Source: Lactococcus petauri (lineage in GTDB: Bacteria; Bacillota; Bacilli; Lactobacillales; Streptococcaceae). Taken from it: DNA of 64,000 nucleotides. Below the pieces are notes generated by a model. The model was not told the DNA's origin and ran no database searches. It was given only the letters and a program-made list of their open reading frames with translations. The stretch lies in the NCBI RefSeq assembly GCF_002154895.1, contig NZ_MUIZ01000002.1:310001-374000 (forward strand), read 5' to 3'. Shown in pieces: positions 33,581 to 43,739 of this stretch (position 1 is its first letter; every line of letters starts with the position of its first letter). Both the position numbers and the translations under genes were made by a program.

Positions 33581-36500
33581 TTAGAAATCCGATATATAAA
33601 AAATATCACTTGAATATGATACTTCATTTAATTTCGTAAGATATTCTTCTTTAAGCAACCATCTATTCATTAAAGGTTGTCTATAGTATCTTTCTCGCAT
33701 TGCTTCACGAATTGGTGCAGCACTTCTTTCATAATACAAAACTATTTCTCCCCAAGCGTTTTCCCATGCCAAAGGAATTTCTTCACTTGGAATCAAATCT
33801 AATTTTTCTATCAATTTCAAAGAAGGATATAAATCAGAATCACCGTACATGAATATTTTATATCCCTCAATATTTTCAACCAATGAATAACTATTTTGAC
33901 ACTTAAAATTTACTTGCCGTTGAAAATTAAAACCTTGTTCCGTTCCACTAAAATCTACTATTCTTGGATTAAAAGAATTATAGATCTTTTTGTTTTCACC
34001 CATCTCATGCGTACTTACAAATTCTCTAAAAATAACAAAATCCTCTCCATTAATAGGATAACGTATCACTCCTCCAATAACACTGAATCCCAAAGGTAAA
34101 TTATGATATAAAATCTCCTTCATAATTTCTTTACCTTCAACAAGGTTATCAGATGATTGTAATTCTTCTAACTCATATTCTACATCCCATACTGACGAAA
34201 AATCCATATGTGGCACTTGAGAATAGACAAGTGGATCATCAGCTTCTAATAGTAATTGTGCTTTAAACTCATAAGGGATATTCTTCCATCTACCTTTTTT
34301 GCTCTCACCGTATAAAACTTGCATATCCAACTCATCATATTCAAGAGGATAAAGCATTGCATCACCATTCCTACTAGCATTTTTTAGCGGTTGATAAGTG
34401 GAGACCTCTTTATGTTCTTGAATATAATTTCTGATATCTTGGCTACTAGAATGAGTGAACAAATCCATGATATCTAAAAATTTTTCTGAATGAGCTGAGA
34501 TTGTTTTCTTATTAACTAATTTTTGAAAATTTTTAGGCAAAACATAGTTTTTTTCTTTTGCTTCATATGTTTCCCTTAACATTAGACCTATAAAATTTTC
34601 AAAGTCCAAATTCAATAATAAAAGATGTAGTCTTAACTTCTTATCAAGCTCATTGGTGGTTTGATATTCTTTTCGGAAAATATTCAGAAATTGCTCAACA
34701 CCATCATAATTAAAGCGAATCCATTTTTCAGATAACTTCATCAAATATTCTTTTTGTATCTCATCAAGACTTTCCCATATTTCTACTATATACCAAAACA
34801 TATATGGATTGCTTTTCAAAAATAAATCAAGACCCTGAGATGAAATTTCAATCCTATGAATATTTTTTGAGAACAATTGTTCCAGTAACAAGCAGATGTA
34901 TAGCTCATCTAAATTTTGAGGGATTACTAAATTACTAGGCGTCTGAGAAATTTCAAAATCTACATCAATATGACTATTTCCTGTTACCCACAGTTTAAAC
35001 ATCTGAATTTCTAAGTCAAACGTTTTTTTGCAAAAGTCAATTCCTTGGAGTTCTTCCACATACCTTAACAAAAATTCTAAATTGGAAGATAGAGAATAAA
35101 AATTATCTTCGTCCTTAATTACTTTTAAACTTTTTTCTGCAATTTCCCAAAGTAGTCTCTCTTTTCTCTTTGAAAATAGTCTTTGAAATATAACTAGACA
35201 TCCCGATTGTTCCCACGAATATTCTGGTAGTGAAGTATATAAAATCACCGCAAAACGATCTATAACTTCCTCTGAGAGATTACCTCGCTTTTCAATCACT
35301 TCCCAAGCAATTTCTATATTTTCCCAATTTGGGATTGTTGAGTTTTCTGTTATTAAAAAGTTAAGTATTTCATTATCATCCATATCATGAAAAGAAGTTC
35401 TCATTTGATTTTTTCTCATATCTCGTTGTTTTGAAAAATCATTTGAGAATTCACTTTGTTGCATTAAGTTATCAATCTCGCTTTCTGAAACTAATTCATA
35501 ATGTTCTGGTGTAACTTGTTTGATGACATCTTCAAATTCTTTTGTTTGAAAACTCTTTTCTTTTTCTAAACATTTAGAATAAATATCTTGAAGAAATATT
35601 CGATCCTCATTAACATACCAAGATAGAATACCACAAACAAAGAGCCAGAAATTTACTAACTGTTGGATATCTGTGAGTTTTTGAATCATAATTGGAAGTT
35701 GGTAGTGTAAGATATACAATGACAATCGATATTCTGATATTTGATTAAATCTCCAAAAATCTTCAATACCACATTGAACAGATGCTGCTGCAATAATTTT
35801 GTCTATTTCATCACTTGACCTATTCCCATCTTTATTATCGGCACAAAAAGAAATTGCTAAAAGATTTAAACCTCTTCCACTCCACTGATGAGGATTATCA
35901 GCTATAATTTTTTTTAACCTTTGTGAAGAATCCCATAGCGAGTAATCCTTATGCCCCACAAAGTTAGCTACATCAAATTTCAATCGATTTTCTAAATTGT
36001 TTAAGAATTCAGGCATCATAATTTTTAAATATTTTTTGAAATGTAGATGAGTCTCATTACTGTCACTTTGTGCAATTATTTTCTTACCGTTTTCACCATA
36101 TAATTGTTTCAAATAATTTATAATGATTTCTGAATAGTTTCTTTCAAGTAAAAAATCTAGAATTTTAGATTTATAAAACATGCCTAGACGATTTCTATGA
36201 AATAAATGTAATTCTATTTTTTCAATTAAATTTGACTCATCAACTAAGTTTACAGCACATTTAATATTCAATGATAAGTATAGCAACACCTCGAATCCCT
36301 TAATATAATCAAATGTTCTAACTCTGGATAAATCATAAGCAAAAAAGCTATCGTAGGAGTCTCTCAAGTATTTTTCTGTGTCCACGTCATTAAAGTTTTC
36401 TTTTTCTAACCCTAATATTCTGCCTAAGGTAAATCCATGTCGTAATAGCATTATAAAATATTCATCAAGCTTTTTTTCTTCAACTTCTCCAAGAAGCAAC

Positions 36501-39460
36501 TCTAAACCACCAAAAGATTTTTCTAAGCTCTCTTTGCAGTCCTGAAATCCATATAGTATTGATAAGAAAATAAGCTTTTCACTAGTTTCACTATAAATTT
36601 TCTTCACTTTTTCAACTGAAGAAAATTCTATTTGATCGAAATCATCTGACTCAGAAAGCAAAGCGACTTTTGATAAAAGAACACTATTATCAGTATTTTT
36701 TTCGTTCGCAAGTTGTTTTATGATACCAGCATATTCAGCTGACTTCCCTTCGAATAAAATAGTCTGGATATTTTTCTTTAAACAATCACTTGATACTCCT
36801 TGAGAAAGGATAAAATTCACATTATCGTTGGAGTCACTGAATAGTAAACTAGTTTCAAAATAACAATCATTAAATGATAATAACATATTTTTTATCTGAG
36901 AAGATTGTGATTCTCTTCCAAAATCATCGTATCTAATATTAAAATGTACTGCTAACTTTGCCCAGTCTTCTAGCATATCTTCTAAAAGATTAAGCTTATT
37001 TTGTAAATCATAATTTATACTCAATCGGTTAAGAAATTCAGTAGGTGATAAGTTTTCTGTCCAATTTTCAAATATATATCTTGCTCGTTCTTGTGATGCT
37101 GCATCTTCCAAAGATACTAATTCTCGGCAAAATATAAACATATTTTGGAAATCTTCCAAATTATTTATTGTAATCTCTTTAGAACCCAAATCAAAAATAC
37201 TTAATGTCTTGAGATGAGATTTATCGTTTTCATTATATTTTCGTTCATGGTATTCAAAATAGCGTTCATGTTGATGTAAAGTTTTTATTGCTAAGTGAAA
37301 AGTACGAAATAACTCCCAATTCTTTTGTTTCAAAATTGATTGATAAGATAAAGTTGCCCAATATTCAATATTTCGCTTAGAAATTCCAAAAGTAAGAGCA
37401 TTTATTATAAATTTAGTGTCAAATATAGCAGGTATTAATTCTTCTTTTTCAGCAGATATAATTAAGGGTATTAGATTAATTATTCCTTCTAAAGAATCTT
37501 GATTTTCCAAATAATAATTTGATAACTTGAATGCTACATCTTTATATTTACCAGAAGTCTTTATAATTCCCATTAAAAATACTCGAAAATCATTATGAAA
37601 AATAACATAATCATTTTGGTTATTTCCTTTTTTCATTAGAGGAAATAATTGTTCCAAAAGCTCTTCCCAATCTGATTTTTCAAAATTAAAATCAAATGTA
37701 CAAGATAAAACTTCTGTATTTACTCTACCATTTAATAAAATAATAATACTACCAAGAACAGCATCTGGAAATGGTATATTCAATCCTTTAGAAGATAGAC
37801 TAGTCTTAACATAACTCCAAATATGACTATAATAATTTGAAACATCAGGGCTGATTATTTTGGAATTCAAAATTTTTTCAAATTCTTCTGATGATTTAGC
37901 TCTAATCAATTCTTCAATTGCAAATACAACAGATAAATTATTTCCTTGCGTTTTCTCATAAAGCATCTTCGCCATGATATCTCTGTTATAATCAAAATCA
38001 CTTCTCTTTTCTTCTAGTAGCAAACACAGGATATCATCTGATGTCAACTTAGGCATAGATAATTTTCGTACATAATCGTTACTATTTTTTAACCAAGTAG
38101 GGTAGTTTGAGTATAATTCTGATGGTTGCCCAACAATCATTAGAGCTACTCCATCAGGAATTTCGCTGGGTAAGTAAAGACTGTCAAGAAATGTTATCCG
38201 CTCATTTGCTCTCGCAGCGTGATCTATACCGTCTATACAAATAACTGTCTTTTCTCCAGTTTCTAAGAACAATAACTCTGATAATCGAAGCACTTCACTT
38301 CTCATTTGTTCAGTTGTACAAAGTGAATTAGTAACTGGAATACTTAAATCATATAATCTACCTAAGAATTTTTTTCTTAACTGAATGAGTAAATCATTCC
38401 ATAAAGATTCTTTGCTACATAGTCCAGCATCAGTATTATAATATTTTTGCTCAGGTGAAATCGGTCGGAATGTATGGTACCTAGCAGAAAATAGATGATA
38501 TTTTAGCTGTAAATAGCTAATTAAACTAGTTTTTCCACTTCCTGGATCACCCTCAACCCAAAACACTTTATGATTATTGTCTTTGATTTCATTAATTATA
38601 GATTGTGCAAATATATCCCGACTTTCAAAAAAGGGAAGTGGGTAACGTAATTGATGTTCTCCGTGTTCTTCGTCTGAATCTATTGCAAGCACGTTATATA
38701 ATTCTTCAATTTTAACTTTAGTATTATCTTTTCTTCTAGTTGTCGTCCAAATTCGTAACTCATGGACTAGTTTTTGGAATAGTTTCATAGCGACATTTTC
38801 AGTGCAAGCAAATGTTCTCTTCAAATCTAGAATCATACTTATCTCAGATTCTTCATAACCCTCCATATTAGACATGATTTCGAGCCTTTTTAAAAAAGGA
38901 AAAAAAACATCTCTATTTTCTAAAGCATTCACAAATTCTAACCATTGTATACGTAAGTCACCATTTAATGATTCCGTAACTTGATTAATATTCTCACATT
39001 TAGAAATTGAATCTTTAATTGCTTCTAAAAATTCACCTAGTGGTAAAGCATTATAAGCTATCTCATTAAAAGTTCTCTTAGTTCTTGATTTTCCTAAATT
39101 TCTATTTGTGTATAAAACTGGAATAATCTCATTTTGATTTTTACTACTGGCCTCATGCCATCCAGATGCTAGCGAGTATAAAAGGCTATTCTTCTCAGTC
39201 CCGCTCCTCCTTGTAGATGTAGCAACCAACTTATTGAAAGTCATGCCATTTCTAGAAGATTCAGATATCTCATGTTTAACCTGATAGCACATCTCTATAC
39301 GATTTTTATAGCCGACTACGATATCATCAATCGCATCATAGTCAGCCGCTTGAAACATTACGTATTCAATATTATTATCAGGATTAATCATTCTGATTAA
39401 TTGCTTTAATCCAACGTACCATTCATACCATTGCGGATTCGCTATACCAGGTATTGACAT
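33581..39460 (-). CDS. Giant nuclease-STAND-NTPase, Avs(AVAST)-like antiphage protein
   Basis: The 1959-residue protein starts with a Cap4/DUF4297-like dsDNA endonuclease domain (about residues 1-240): YDAIDDIVVG supplies the Asp and CYQVKHE the Q-x-K of a PD-(D/E)xK site (D46, Q60, K62). A P-loop STAND NTPase follows, with Walker A GDPGSGKTS (304-312) and Walker B VICIDGIDHA (406-415). The remaining ~1350 residues are helical, without membrane segments, as expected for a repeat-based sensor. Nuclease-NTPase-long sensor is the layout of Avs proteins, which recognise phage terminase or portal and then degrade DNA. GGAGG precedes the ATG. It is a single gene; the match to a named Avs type is not established. 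Confidence 0.78.
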   Translation of the reverse strand: MSIPGIANPQWYEWYVGLKQLIRMINPDNNIEYVMFQAADYDAIDDIVVGYKNRIEMCYQVKHEISESSRNGMTFNKLVATSTRRSGTEKNSLLYSLASGWHEASSKNQNEIIPVLYTNRNLGKSRTKRTFNEIAYNALPLGEFLEAIKDSISKCENINQVTESLNGDLRIQWLEFVNALENRDVFFPFLKRLEIMSNMEGYEESEISMILDLKRTFACTENVAMKLFQKLVHELRIWTTTRRKDNTKVKIEELYNVLAIDSDEEHGEHQLRYPLPFFESRDIFAQSIINEIKDNNHKVFWVEGDPGSGKTSLISYLQLKYHLFSARYHTFRPISPEQKYYNTDAGLCSKESLWNDLLIQLRKKFLGRLYDLSIPVTNSLCTTEQMRSEVLRLSELLFLETGEKTVICIDGIDHAARANERITFLDSLYLPSEIPDGVALMIVGQPSELYSNYPTWLKNSNDYVRKLSMPKLTSDDILCLLLEEKRSDFDYNRDIMAKMLYEKTQGNNLSVVFAIEELIRAKSSEEFEKILNSKIISPDVSNYYSHIWSYVKTSLSSKGLNIPFPDAVLGSIIILLNGRVNTEVLSCTFDFNFEKSDWEELLEQLFPLMKKGNNQNDYVIFHNDFRVFLMGIIKTSGKYKDVAFKLSNYYLENQDSLEGIINLIPLIISAEKEELIPAIFDTKFIINALTFGISKRNIEYWATLSYQSILKQKNWELFRTFHLAIKTLHQHERYFEYHERKYNENDKSHLKTLSIFDLGSKEITINNLEDFQNMFIFCRELVSLEDAASQERARYIFENWTENLSPTEFLNRLSINYDLQNKLNLLEDMLEDWAKLAVHFNIRYDDFGRESQSSQIKNMLLSFNDCYFETSLLFSDSNDNVNFILSQGVSSDCLKKNIQTILFEGKSAEYAGIIKQLANEKNTDNSVLLSKVALLSESDDFDQIEFSSVEKVKKIYSETSEKLIFLSILYGFQDCKESLEKSFGGLELLLGEVEEKKLDEYFIMLLRHGFTLGRILGLEKENFNDVDTEKYLRDSYDSFFAYDLSRVRTFDYIKGFEVLLYLSLNIKCAVNLVDESNLIEKIELHLFHRNRLGMFYKSKILDFLLERNYSEIIINYLKQLYGENGKKIIAQSDSNETHLHFKKYLKIMMPEFLNNLENRLKFDVANFVGHKDYSLWDSSQRLKKIIADNPHQWSGRGLNLLAISFCADNKDGNRSSDEIDKIIAAASVQCGIEDFWRFNQISEYRLSLYILHYQLPIMIQKLTDIQQLVNFWLFVCGILSWYVNEDRIFLQDIYSKCLEKEKSFQTKEFEDVIKQVTPEHYELVSESEIDNLMQQSEFSNDFSKQRDMRKNQMRTSFHDMDDNEILNFLITENSTIPNWENIEIAWEVIEKRGNLSEEVIDRFAVILYTSLPEYSWEQSGCLVIFQRLFSKRKERLLWEIAEKSLKVIKDEDNFYSLSSNLEFLLRYVEELQGIDFCKKTFDLEIQMFKLWVTGNSHIDVDFEISQTPSNLVIPQNLDELYICLLLEQLFSKNIHRIEISSQGLDLFLKSNPYMFWYIVEIWESLDEIQKEYLMKLSEKWIRFNYDGVEQFLNIFRKEYQTTNELDKKLRLHLLLLNLDFENFIGLMLRETYEAKEKNYVLPKNFQKLVNKKTISAHSEKFLDIMDLFTHSSSQDIRNYIQEHKEVSTYQPLKNASRNGDAMLYPLEYDELDMQVLYGESKKGRWKNIPYEFKAQLLLEADDPLVYSQVPHMDFSSVWDVEYELEELQSSDNLVEGKEIMKEILYHNLPLGFSVIGGVIRYPINGEDFVIFREFVSTHEMGENKKIYNSFNPRIVDFSGTEQGFNFQRQVNFKCQNSYSLVENIEGYKIFMYGDSDLYPSLKLIEKLDLIPSEEIPLAWENAWGEIVLYYERSAAPIREAMRERYYRQPLMNRWLLKEEYLTKLNEVSYSSDIFYISDF

Positions 39461-39744
39461 TTATTTCATCCTCCTTGTTTGAAAAAAAGTGATTTATTAC
39501 ATATATCAAAAAACATTTTAAGTTACTCTGCTAATAATTATATAAGTACTATTTTATCATAAATTGTAAACCTTCTCTTTCATCCTATTAGGTAGAAAAA
39601 AAGTTAGATTTCATAGGGAAACCTAACTTTGAAGTTTTATTTTTCATTCGTCAACTGAGAATAAAATTTACCAAATTTTAAAAAATATTAACCTCAATAA
39701 TCTTCATAAATTGATTATCTATTTTAATTATAGGGAGTGTTGTA
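39461..39744. other. Intergenic region between giant gene and rgg pseudogene
   Basis: AT-rich 284 bases with a minus-strand terminator (39594-39631) and, nearer the giant gene, an extended -10-like TGATAAAAT on the minus strand that may drive it. No gene seen. Confidence 0.45.
39594..39631 (-). terminator. Terminator upstream of the giant nuclease-NTPase gene
   Basis: On the minus strand AAAGTTAG and CTAACTTT form a stem followed by a T run. It would stop readthrough from the helicase side, so the giant gene probably has its own promoter. Confidence 0.6.
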
Positions 39745-40650
39745 ATGACAGAATTAAAAATGACAACAAAAATCGGTCCATTATTGGGAATGATTTTTAG
39801 AGGTTGATGAAATGCCAAATTTTTCCTAAAAAAGCGTTGCTGGTAATTACGTTGCTTTATCTAAATTATCCCCGTTTGAATCAGGAAATATAAATATATC
39901 CGTCCATCTTTTATTCAAAATTTTAAACAATATCTGCACTAATATGTATGAATTTCAATATAGCTACGAACAGCATTTGGAATCAAAAGATATCTTACTG
40001 TTTGAAACTGAGCTCTCTCGTGCCTACATTGAGCATAATGTTATAAAGCTGAAATTTATTTTAGAAAGGCTCAACTCTAATTTTGATAACCTCTCTAGGA
40101 ATAAAGTTATTCCTAAAAAGAAAATGCTTGATATCATTCGAGTTAAAACCCTCATAACAACACTTGAACCTTCATTCCCCATCTTAGACTCAGAGCGGAG
40201 TTATCTTATTAACCACTTTAGCAAACTTAAATAATGGGAACAGTATGATATTCTACTGCTCGAACATTGTGTAAATAATATTAATACTACTCATCTTTAT
40301 ATCATTCGTCGTGATATGATTAATCCAAAATCATCTTTGATAAAGTTGCACTATGTCAAACATTCGCTTATTCAGACCGTGATTAATATTATTGGTGCAT
40401 TAATTGATAAGGAAAATTTCGTTTATGTAGATACGTTTATTTCATATTTAGATAAAAGTGATATTCATGAATATTATATGTACGAAAAATTAACTCTGAT
40501 ATATAATAAAGCAATGCTATCCTATAAAAAGAGAATCCCACTGCATTAAAGATATTGGAAAAATGCAAAGAAATTTTGATTTTTTGTGATTGCTTAAAAA
40601 CTGCCAATATGGAGGATCATGAACTGTCTGAGTTACCTTCACTAATATAG
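39745..40650 (+). pseudogene. Rgg family regulator pseudogene
   Basis: An ATG at 39745 with GGGAG upstream begins an Rgg-like N-terminus (TKIGPLLGMIFRG) that stops after 20 codons. Homology resumes in other frames: a helix-turn-helix remnant (AGNYVALSKLSPFESGN, from about 39840), then the Rgg repeat domain (from MYEFQYSYEQHL at 39944), interrupted by TAA at 40232-40234, continuing in the same frame to 40549, and finishing in a shifted frame (ALKILEKCKEILIFCD... to the TAG at 40648-40650). At least two frameshifts and two stops make it non-functional. It is a fossil at the centre of the accessory region. Confidence 0.85.
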
Positions 40651-40652
40651 CG

Positions 40653-40703
40653 AAAAAAGCGTTACTAAATTGCCAGTGTTGGCATCATCTACTAACGCTT
40701 TTT
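40653..40703. terminator. Terminator-like long hairpin after the rgg pseudogene
   Basis: AAAAAGCGTTA and TAACGCTTTTT form an outer stem and TGCCA/TGGCA an inner one. Probably the old terminator of the rgg gene. Confidence 0.65.
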
Positions 40704-40743
40704 ATAATGAAAAAGGTAACTCATCAACTTGATTCAGCTTATT

Positions 40744-40944
40744 TTATTTTTTCTTTTCTTCGTCTGGAATAAACAAACAAGCTTGGACATTGTTTGTCTT
40801 CATTTTAAATTTAATCTTGTCAGTTTTAGCTTTGTAAAAACACCCCGCAATATAAATATTTATTGGAAATTTTTTCTTTCTTGTACCTAAATAAGACAGC
40901 TTTTGGAACTCCTTATAGGTAAGTACTGTTGAGCCAGCAATCAA
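40744..40944 (-). CDS. Doubtful 66-codon ORF, possible gene remnant
   Basis: An open frame from a TTG (40942-40944) with no ribosome site. The lysine-rich predicted peptide (ending PDEEKKK) looks protein-like but matches nothing I know. The sequence further right on the same strand (40945-41180) is broken by stops, so this may be the tail of a decayed gene. Confidence 0.25.
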   Translation of the reverse strand: MIAGSTVLTYKEFQKLSYLGTRKKKFPINIYIAGCFYKAKTDKIKFKMKTNNVQACLFIPDEEKKK

Positions 40945-41180
40945 TTATATCTGGCTGAAAAATAAATTTAATTCTCCGTCATCCCATAACTTTCTTTCAC
41001 AAAATCGACTCAAACTTTTCCAGTAAATATCATCGCTTTCTCAAATTCCACTTGAGTATCTTCTTGAATTTCTTAAATATATCCTTCTAATGTTCTTTTC
41101 CCTATCGCTCAGCTATTTAATACATTGACCTATTTTTAGCTGAATTGTGCTTTCTATTAGAAGTTTGTGTATGAGGTAGT
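40945..41180 (-). other. Decayed sequence downstream of the helicase gene
   Basis: No intact gene. On the minus strand short open pieces (such as KRTLEGYI, EIQEDTQVEFEKAM and VDFVKESYGMTEN) are separated by stops in one frame, as in a degraded gene leading into the 66-codon ORF. Identity not recognised. Confidence 0.35.
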
Positions 41181-43739
41181 TTACAAAGTTTCAAATGATG
41201 TAGTATAATTCTCAATAATTTGTGAGCCTAGTAGTTTAAAATGTTTCAACTGCTTTTCAACTTCATTTGCATTTCCAAATACGTTATTTTGAGAAACCGT
41301 AATTGAAAAATCTTTAATTACTCCACTAAATTTTTCAAGTAGCTTAGGCGTCATAATGCGAAAATCAGGATTTGGATTAGCATCTGTCGAGAAAATGCAA
41401 CTATTATGAATTATTATTGGATAGATTTTTAAGTCCGTATCTAAATAATGATTTCGGAACCATTGCACTGCACTAAGAAGCTGACTACAGTCTTTCTTCG
41501 AAATTTTTTCACTTGTTGTTCTACTTTTACATTCAATAACAGCATATTCGCCATTACCTAAAGCAATTAGATTATCTGGAGCCTTGCCACCGTATAATAC
41601 TTCGGGACGTTGGGAAGTGAAGCCAAGCATTTTCGCAATATTATCTAGTGCAGCTTCAAATTTTTTTGCATCAGCATCAGAAAATATAAAATCCACCAAT
41701 TCATTATCAGCTTTAAATACATAATTATCCGGCCCTAATTCATGTTCTTCAGCATATCTTACAATAGTAGATGCTTGTCCGTTAGGTGAAACACGCATTT
41801 TTTCAATTTGAATTCCTTCTTCTGGTCTCAAAACCATCGGATTTAATTTTCTTGCTGATAATAAAATTTGCTGTGCCTCAACAGGATTAGATAAATTTTT
41901 ATATTCTGCCATGCGCTGCATCAAAAATCCTTTTGTTTTATCATTATCTGTTCTATTTTTTTCATTTTCAAGACTTGAAAACGCTCTATTATAATCTTCA
42001 ATTTTTTCCGATTCAAAAGCCTCTCTAAAAGCAATCATTTGAGTATTTATACGTGGAGATTTTTCGTATTCTAAATCATTTAAAATATCTTTACTTATGG
42101 ACACCCATTCTGATTCTCGATTTAAGGAATAATCAGCCAAAGAAAATATAGTTTCTATATCAGGCCTAGCTTCTTCCTCAAGCAATTGTTCCCAAACTTG
42201 TTTAGAGAGTTCATATTGTTTTTGGGTTGCAGAGCTAAAAAATTGTTCCCCTTTTTGATTAGCTAAAACATTAGACAATTTATCTCCCATTAAAATAACT
42301 GTACAGAAATCACTATTTGACCGAACTCCTCGTCCCATACCCTGCTCGATTTTTTGAATTTGCTCACTTAATATTCTGCTATCATTTGGATTAATCCCTT
42401 GTATTGCTGTATCATACTCTCGTTGAAGAGTAGGCAATCCATCTAAAACAAGTATTCTACAAGCTTCATCAGGTAAATCAATCCCATCATACTTGTTAAC
42501 TAAAATTGTTAGACCTTTATATTCACCAGTTTTTAATCTTTTTATTCCTTCTTCAATGTTATTTTCTTTATTAGACAATACTTGTTTTGAAGGGACATTA
42601 TCCCAAAATTCTAAGCGTCTGTATGACGGAACGATTATCACAACATTCTGATTTTCTGAAAGCTGAACAATTTTTTGCTTTACTTGTGTATCTATCAATG
42701 ACGAGTTTATCAGTTTAGGGAATAAGATTAATCTTTCACCAATATCATCAGCTTTTTCTGGTGTAATAATATTCGATAAATCCGTTTCTTTCAATCCAGC
42801 TGCTGAAATCAAAGCTCCATCATCTGAAAGTGTTGCACTCATAAATATTCTTCTTTTAGCGTTTTCAAAACTTGATATTTTATCAATTGGAATTCCGTTT
42901 AAACTTAGTTCTATTCCTTGTTCAGATATAACACAGTTCATTGTTTTAATATATTCCCTCATCAATGGAAAATTAAAGAGATTAAAAATGTCATTTTGAT
43001 ATTCAACATTTGTTAGCAAGTCATATATAGCCGCAGATTCAGATTGCCAAATCCAGAAAGGAACTAAATAATTTTTTTGAGGATTTCTTTTATTTTTAAT
43101 ATCTAGAAAAGCTTGACTATCTGAGACATGTGGATACTTGCCAAAAATTTCTAGGAGCTTCATATATATACCATGATCTGCTCCTATCGAAATTGTATAT
43201 TGTTTCTGTATTACATCTAGGCATGAATGAACATCATCCAGAATAATACTGCCAATTTCAATATTATTTCCGTTTGTACGCATACCAAAAATACTTTTCC
43301 CATTTACAAGCTTATGAATATTGATTACTAAAATAGCTTTTCCCGTCAAAAATTGATAATTTTCTTCCCCTTTTGTTAGTCGCTTTCCTGTCTCATCATA
43401 CTCATCGTGTGCAACTTTAATTCCAAGCTTTTTTGCTTCATCGCATACCTGTTGAACAAGATAACTATCAGGCACCACATAAACAGCCGGACCAACTCCC
43501 TCGTCTAAACAACTTTGAAGAATCATTAAACCAACTACCGTTTTACCACTTCCTGTGTTCATCTTAACAATATTGTTTTTTAATTTTCTTTTATCGTACC
43601 ATTGTTTCCATACCTCTGTTTGGACATCTCTGGGATAACTATATTTCTTATCCTTTTGAGGTAAACTCATAAAAATATCTCTCGGCTCCACAGAAGTTGT
43701 CTTTGTTGACTTTTTTAAAGTAGCAAAATTAATCGGCAT
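41181..43739 (-). CDS. SF2 DEAD/DEAH-type helicase fused to PD-(D/E)xK nuclease, defence candidate
   Basis: The 852-residue protein has SF2 helicase motifs in order: motif I MNTGSGKT (about residues 60-67), motif II LDDVH (167-171), motif III MSATL, a motif V region (GLTILVNKYDGIDLP) and motif VI QKIEQGMGRGVRS. The C-terminal third carries a nuclease core: PDNLIAL, then YAVIECKSRT (D722, E736-x-K738), the classic D-ExK of restriction-like nucleases. AGGAG lies nine bases before the ATG. Single-chain helicase-nucleases act as antiphage proteins (Hna- or Nhi-type systems are known examples), but I do not recognise this exact family. It is isolated between decayed DNA and a gene-free gap. Confidence 0.75.
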   Translation of the reverse strand: MPINFATLKKSTKTTSVEPRDIFMSLPQKDKKYSYPRDVQTEVWKQWYDKRKLKNNIVKMNTGSGKTVVGLMILQSCLDEGVGPAVYVVPDSYLVQQVCDEAKKLGIKVAHDEYDETGKRLTKGEENYQFLTGKAILVINIHKLVNGKSIFGMRTNGNNIEIGSIILDDVHSCLDVIQKQYTISIGADHGIYMKLLEIFGKYPHVSDSQAFLDIKNKRNPQKNYLVPFWIWQSESAAIYDLLTNVEYQNDIFNLFNFPLMREYIKTMNCVISEQGIELSLNGIPIDKISSFENAKRRIFMSATLSDDGALISAAGLKETDLSNIITPEKADDIGERLILFPKLINSSLIDTQVKQKIVQLSENQNVVIIVPSYRRLEFWDNVPSKQVLSNKENNIEEGIKRLKTGEYKGLTILVNKYDGIDLPDEACRILVLDGLPTLQREYDTAIQGINPNDSRILSEQIQKIEQGMGRGVRSNSDFCTVILMGDKLSNVLANQKGEQFFSSATQKQYELSKQVWEQLLEEEARPDIETIFSLADYSLNRESEWVSISKDILNDLEYEKSPRINTQMIAFREAFESEKIEDYNRAFSSLENEKNRTDNDKTKGFLMQRMAEYKNLSNPVEAQQILLSARKLNPMVLRPEEGIQIEKMRVSPNGQASTIVRYAEEHELGPDNYVFKADNELVDFIFSDADAKKFEAALDNIAKMLGFTSQRPEVLYGGKAPDNLIALGNGEYAVIECKSRTTSEKISKKDCSQLLSAVQWFRNHYLDTDLKIYPIIIHNSCIFSTDANPNPDFRIMTPKLLEKFSGVIKDFSITVSQNNVFGNANEVEKQLKHFKLLGSQIIENYTTSFETL

